17,896 nt of DNA from an uncultured Bacteroidales bacterium (lineage in GTDB: Bacteria; Bacteroidota; Bacteroidia; Bacteroidales; F082), in NCBI GenBank assembly GCA_937926515.1, contig CALAZZ010000121.1, positions 1 through 17,896 of the forward strand, in the 5' to 3' direction. A model generated the notes under the pieces. That model was not told the DNA's origin, made no database searches, and saw only the letters and a list, made by a program, of their open reading frames with translations. Shown here in pieces: positions 13,925 to 17,896 of the stretch (positions within the stretch are counted from its first letter, which is position 1; every line of letters starts with the position of its first letter). Both the position numbers and the translations under genes were made by a program.

Positions 13925-16825
13925 CTAAAACAAACGTTGACTGATTCCTATTGAAAATGTTCGGCCAAGGCTATAAAACTCATACACCTGGTTTTCTGTG
14001 TTATAGGATTTATAAACTTCTTCGAAGCTATCATTCAATAAGTTGGTTATCTTAAAATCAACTACTGTCCTACCCGATTTACCAAACTTCTTATTCAGAC
14101 TGAAGTTCAGACTGTGAAAAGGCTCCACATAAATATCTGGGAACAGACCGGCGCCAACAATGGTGAGTGTAGGGCCCTTGACATTGTAAAACAGGCCTGT
14201 TTCGATACCGCTTTTTATCCCATTATAGGTCAATCCCGCATTGATCACATAAGGAGACTGTCCGGCCATTACGCGAGTTTTATCAATGGTTTCACCTGTT
14301 TTTTCGTATGTTTTGCGGGAGTTAAATTCCCCTTCAGTCATATCTACAATTGATTTCACCAGGGTTAAATTACCGCTAAAACTAAGAGAACTGAGCTTTG
14401 GAGAAACAAAACCCAAGTGTTTCCTAATCTCAAATTCAAGGCCATACACCTGTCCACTACCGACATTTCTGGTTTGGTATTCAGTACTGGTTTGCTGTTC
14501 AGGCATACGGACCAATTCGATGGGTTTGTCAAACTGCTTGTAAAAGCCGCTTACAGAAAGCATCTGGCCATCAAGCAAAAACCATTCCCAGCGCAGATCG
14601 TAATTATTTATGCGTGTTTCAACAAGGTTTCCGGCCCAATCACCTACTTTGAAGAGGCTTCCGTTAAAAATACGATTTGATAGTGGGTCCAATATCTGTG
14701 CGTAGGATAATTCCTTGAATGAAGGCCGTGCGATAGTTTTTGCGTATGCGATGCGCAGGTTCTGAACGGGTGTCAGGCTATAAATAAGATTTAATGATGG
14801 AAACAGATCCGTCGCATCAAGCACCTTTTGGTTATCCAGGTTGTTTCCATTTTCAGTATCACCACCGGCATAAGCCTGATCACGCCCGGTATGGCGTTGT
14901 ACATAGTTCTCCATACGCAGCCCCAGTATAGTTTTTAGTTTGTTTAATGGCTGTAATTCAATTGAGGAATACGCGCTTATATTGTTCACATTTGAACTGT
15001 ATGCATTGGGATTGGGATCATTATTACCCGTTTGATAATAAATCCCATTGGGCCTGTTTGGAAACAAGTTTTCAGGGTTGAGCACATCATTGGCTGTTGG
15101 ATTTTTCCAAACCTGCACCGCAGAGAACTGAATATCATAAAAAAGTATTTCATAGTCCCGCATTTTATATTGATGGGCTGCGCCCAATTTAATACGCGCT
15201 TCGCGTTTTAATATGTTCAGTTTTTTGGTGATGTCCACTTTGGCTGTATTGTTTATCTCATTGAGTGTTCTCCATATCCTGGAAGGATTACCCCCGGCTC
15301 CGGCGTTGAAGAGGGTATCGCGCGTACGGTAGGTAAATGCCGTTTTACGGATATCAGGATCTACGGAGCTGGAGCGTGTGGGTGAGATACGCCAATCTAT
15401 TTCGATTCCTGCCTGCTGGAGCAAGTGGGTTCCTCCCAGAAAAAGATTGGTCAGTGCACGTTCATTATAGACCAGGTTATCAGAGCCTGCCAAATAGCCC
15501 GACTGGCCAACGGCTTCACCATCATTATCTGCTTGCAATTGGGCAGCTACACTAACACCATTCTGTAAGTGCATGGCAGTAAATCTTATTTTTGATAATT
15601 TAGATTTGAATGCTATACCTGCCAATCCTCCTATAAGCGTGTTTTGTTCTCCAATCCGGCCTTCCTGTATGGTGGCATAGCGCAAGTCATACTTTTCAGG
15701 ATCAATAAAACGCTGGTATTCACTTAAGGTTAAGTCTTGATGAAAAGTTTGTGACGACTTGTAAGCCAAAGAAACAATATAACCAATTTTGTTTGATGAA
15801 TTGCTTCTCCCTCTTTTCAATTCCAATTGGTCACCTGCAGAAATGCCCAGGCTATAATCGACAAAACTCCGCTGATTGATCGCACCCAATGTTGGATTAA
15901 AACTTTTAATAAATTCAATAACCTCCTCTTCACTTGCTCCACTGAATGGTGTGGGAATATCTTTGCCTCGTGCATTATCAGGAAGTGCACGTGTACCGTC
16001 GTCAAAACCCAGAAAATCATATTTACCGCCTTTATAGGTGAGGTAATTGGCATTGAAATGCATATCAGGATTAAAGCCCATTTCAGCTGAAACATTTATG
16101 GTGCGCATTTCCGGGAAATCCTTCGTTTCTATATTTACCAACCCCCCTGTGAAATCAGCCGGTAAATCAGCTGTGAAATTCTTTGATACCATGATGTTAT
16201 CGATCAGGTTTGTGGGGAAAATATCCATTTGCAGCGTGTTTCTGTCCGGATCAAGTCCAGGGATTTCAATTTCATTGAGTGTATTCTTAGTATAACGATC
16301 ACCAAGTCCACGCACATAAACATATTTTCCATCTTCTATGGTTACCCCGGTTATTCTTTTAGCTGCTTCAACTGCAGTGCCGTCACCAGTGAGCCTCATT
16401 TTAGCAGCTGAAATACCATCAAGCATTGCGGGTGCTTTCATTTTAACCGTAAGCAGTGCTGCTTCAGTGGTGCGAATCGCCTCTGCCACCACCACCACTT
16501 CGGCCAACTCCTGGCTACTTTCCTTCAAAATGAGGTCTTCAAGCAAGGTAACCTTTCCCGACTCAACTTTAACACCCTCAAATACTATCGTTTGATAAGA
16601 GATATAAGAAAACTGAACATCATAAGTTCCAGCTGCCACATCAATCGAGAACTGTCCATCCAAATCAGACATGGTACCAATGGTCGTGCCTTTCAAAAAC
16701 ACAGTAACGCCAACAAGGCTTTCACCATTGCTTTCATCAAATACGGTTCCTCTTATTTTACCGTTTTGAGCATTTGATAACAGGAAACCAAGAATTAATA
16801 TTACAAACAGGCTTACTCTTTTCAT
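13925..16825 (-). CDS. TonB-dependent outer-membrane receptor
   Basis: The 966-residue protein has a signal peptide (about 1-19, ending SNAQ). An N-terminal carboxypeptidase-regulatory-like beta-sandwich follows (about 22-105, IRGTVFDESNGESLVGVTVFL), then a plug (about 130-235) with YVRGLGDRYTKNTLNEIEIPG, DIFPTNLIDNIMVSKNFTADLPADFTGG, and a 22-strand barrel region that ends in Phe (SIGISQRLF), as expected for BAM insertion. This plug pattern belongs to receptors that are not SusC-like, and no SusD partner is present. By family knowledge it takes up a bound ligand using TonB-ExbBD energy. The ligand cannot be read from the sequence. The beta-helix gene just upstream on the same strand is a recurring companion of this receptor type. 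The start is fixed by the signal peptide. Confidence 0.92.
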   Translation of the reverse strand: MKRVSLFVILILGFLLSNAQNGKIRGTVFDESNGESLVGVTVFLKGTTIGTMSDLDGQFSIDVAAGTYDVQFSYISYQTIVFEGVKVESGKVTLLEDLILKESSQELAEVVVVAEAIRTTEAALLTVKMKAPAMLDGISAAKMRLTGDGTAVEAAKRITGVTIEDGKYVYVRGLGDRYTKNTLNEIEIPGLDPDRNTLQMDIFPTNLIDNIMVSKNFTADLPADFTGGLVNIETKDFPEMRTINVSAEMGFNPDMHFNANYLTYKGGKYDFLGFDDGTRALPDNARGKDIPTPFSGASEEEVIEFIKSFNPTLGAINQRSFVDYSLGISAGDQLELKRGRSNSSNKIGYIVSLAYKSSQTFHQDLTLSEYQRFIDPEKYDLRYATIQEGRIGEQNTLIGGLAGIAFKSKLSKIRFTAMHLQNGVSVAAQLQADNDGEAVGQSGYLAGSDNLVYNERALTNLFLGGTHLLQQAGIEIDWRISPTRSSSVDPDIRKTAFTYRTRDTLFNAGAGGNPSRIWRTLNEINNTAKVDITKKLNILKREARIKLGAAHQYKMRDYEILFYDIQFSAVQVWKNPTANDVLNPENLFPNRPNGIYYQTGNNDPNPNAYSSNVNNISAYSSIELQPLNKLKTILGLRMENYVQRHTGRDQAYAGGDTENGNNLDNQKVLDATDLFPSLNLIYSLTPVQNLRIAYAKTIARPSFKELSYAQILDPLSNRIFNGSLFKVGDWAGNLVETRINNYDLRWEWFLLDGQMLSVSGFYKQFDKPIELVRMPEQQTSTEYQTRNVGSGQVYGLEFEIRKHLGFVSPKLSSLSFSGNLTLVKSIVDMTEGEFNSRKTYEKTGETIDKTRVMAGQSPYVINAGLTYNGIKSGIETGLFYNVKGPTLTIVGAGLFPDIYVEPFHSLNFSLNKKFGKSGRTVVDFKITNLLNDSFEEVYKSYNTENQVYEFYSLGRTFSIGISQRLF

Positions 16826-16867
16826 GATGTTTTTGGATGTGTGGTGATCTCAACCTGTGAAACCAAA

Positions 16868-16903
16868 GAACAGACCCATGTGTGTGCTACCATGGGCCTG
16901 TTC
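16868..16903 (-). terminator. Hairpin between the beta-helix and receptor genes
   Basis: GAACAGACCCATG (16868-16880) pairs with CATGGGCCTGTTC (16891-16903), 12 of 13 positions, around a 10-nt loop. Read on the minus strand, TTTGGTTT follows the stem, a weak U-tract. It may end or attenuate the beta-helix transcript before the receptor gene, which would set a ratio between the two products. Confidence 0.45.
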
Positions 16904-16949
16904 AGTATAATTAATATGTTGTTGTTAAGAACAATCCTTAAGTTGTAAT

Positions 16950-17896
16950 TTAAAAACCGGACAGTTTCCCAGCTTTTGCAGCCCAAGTCCATGAGAAAAC
17001 GTCCAGGTTCACCGTATGGTTAGAGCCTGATAACACGCCGGCAGGCACATCCCCATTCACATGGTCAGGCAGGTCAGCTTCGGGCACATCCAGAACTATG
17101 TTGGAAAAGTTCACTGTTCCCGTATTGTGAACAACACGGTTAATTTTCTGCCCGGGCTCAATGGCTGTTATAAAGATATTTTCGAGGTTCACTATGGAGT
17201 TATCATCTGTATTGATCAGGTCGGATGAATACTTGCCTGCAGCAGGATCATTGGCAATAACAAGACCATTTTTGATAGTATGTCCAGCCTCATACGAACC
17301 TTCAGGTCCATCCAACTCAAAATTGTGGTCTCCAGGTGTGATCACAACGAAGTTATCTAAAGTTCCGGCCCATGACTGGTCAGTATCAATTGCATCATCC
17401 AGGCAGTTCCAAACGACAGCATTCGTAACATCTACAGTACCACCAAACCACTCAATACCATCATCCTGATTAGCAATAACCTCAATGTTTTCAATTACAG
17501 TTCCACGTCCTACACCACCCAGTGTAAGTCCGTTGATCTCATTTCCGGCACCAATATTGGTTCCACCATGGCGAATGGAAACATATTTGATCACACCTGA
17601 GTTGTCATTATCTAGGTTACCACCATACAAACCATTGGGGTCGGTAGCAGGAATACCCTCAATTTGAACTTCACTCACATCACCGGTTTCATTTGAAGCA
17701 GAAATGCGGGCACTGCCCAAAACTATTATACCTCCCCACAAGCCATTGGCTTCAGGATCGAGGTTGGGGCTTTCTATTTGTCCGGGCATGATTTCATCAG
17801 CCACACTGGTAAAAATAATGGGTGCATCGGCAGTTCCTTCAGCCATCAATTTGCCACCACGGGCAATTAACAAGGCTGTGGCATTGGCACCGGTAC
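16950..17896 (-). CDS. Right-handed beta-helix surface protein, 5' part beyond the right edge
   Basis: About 315 residues are visible. The frame continues through the right edge without a stop (TGANATALLIARGGKL at the start of the visible part), so the apparent TTG start at 17873 is not the real one. Motifs are those of a common Bacteroidota family found beside TonB receptors: IIFTSV, NGLWGGIIVLGSARI, VQIEGIPATDPNGLYGG, NSGVIKYVSIRHGGTNIG, GNEINGLTLGGVGRGTVIENIEV and DDGIEWFGGTVDVTNAV. The rungs predict a right-handed parallel beta-helix. The C-terminus (VFSWTWAAKAGKLSGF) carries no T9SS sorting domain. The missing N-terminus would be expected to hold a lipoprotein signal, but that cannot be seen. 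It is probably a surface-exposed partner that binds ligand or carbohydrate for the downstream receptor. The partner role is inferred from adjacency. Confidence 0.85.
   Translation of the reverse strand, partial: TGANATALLIARGGKLMAEGTADAPIIFTSVADEIMPGQIESPNLDPEANGLWGGIIVLGSARISASNETGDVSEVQIEGIPATDPNGLYGGNLDNDNSGVIKYVSIRHGGTNIGAGNEINGLTLGGVGRGTVIENIEVIANQDDGIEWFGGTVDVTNAVVWNCLDDAIDTDQSWAGTLDNFVVITPGDHNFELDGPEGSYEAGHTIKNGLVIANDPAAGKYSSDLINTDDNSIVNLENIFITAIEPGQKINRVVHNTGTVNFSNIVLDVPEADLPDHVNGDVPAGVLSGSNHTVNLDVFSWTWAAKAGKLSGF

Noticed and set aside
15817..16595. Several overlapping frames inside the TonB receptor gene
   Set aside because: They overlap a well-defined receptor with plug and barrel motifs.

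Overview
The window looks like a chromosomal segment of a member of the Bacteroidota, probably Cytophagales. The grounds are a type IX secretion (T9SS) type A sorting domain, a TonB-dependent receptor with an N-terminal carboxypeptidase-regulatory-like domain, several -7 boxes matching the Bacteroidota consensus TAnnTTTG, and moderate GC. No rRNA, tRNA, CRISPR array or intact transposase was found. The phylum call rests on these family traits only.

Positions 1-7804, all minus strand, form one Rhs/SpvB polymorphic-toxin-like locus. In transcription order it holds a small secreted protein with a single YD-type motif and a T9SS sorting domain (7340-7804), a 2099-residue SpvB/FG-GAP/YD-repeat/Rhs protein (1016-7315), and a three-segment membrane protein starting 6 bases after the Rhs stop (644-1009, probably really starting at 994). 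Further downstream is a displaced second copy of the Rhs core that runs off the left edge (1-428). This is the classical layout of effector, candidate immunity protein and orphan C-terminal module. The main Rhs core carries an in-frame 86-nt insertion built of two hairpins that the orphan copy lacks.

Positions 7805-9084 are gene-poor. They contain several dyads, one weak small ORF, and the last 34 codons of a glutathione-peroxidase-like gene with its terminator but no front half, which marks an old deletion or rearrangement.

Positions 9085-9704 hold an MNT/HEPN (MntA-HepT) toxin-antitoxin pair with all key residues and a -7 box almost on the start codon. Positions 9806-13886 look like core metabolism: an atypical short-chain dehydrogenase divergent from an EamA transporter, a DUF2007 protein in operon with a class IV aminotransferase, and a secreted CAP-SPOR protein.

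Positions 13925-17896, minus strand, hold a TonB-dependent receptor preceded by a beta-helix surface protein whose start lies beyond the right edge. The pair is probably an outer-membrane uptake system of unknown substrate.

The most interesting part is the Rhs locus: its hydrophobic, glycine-rich C-terminal region matches no toxin family I recognise.
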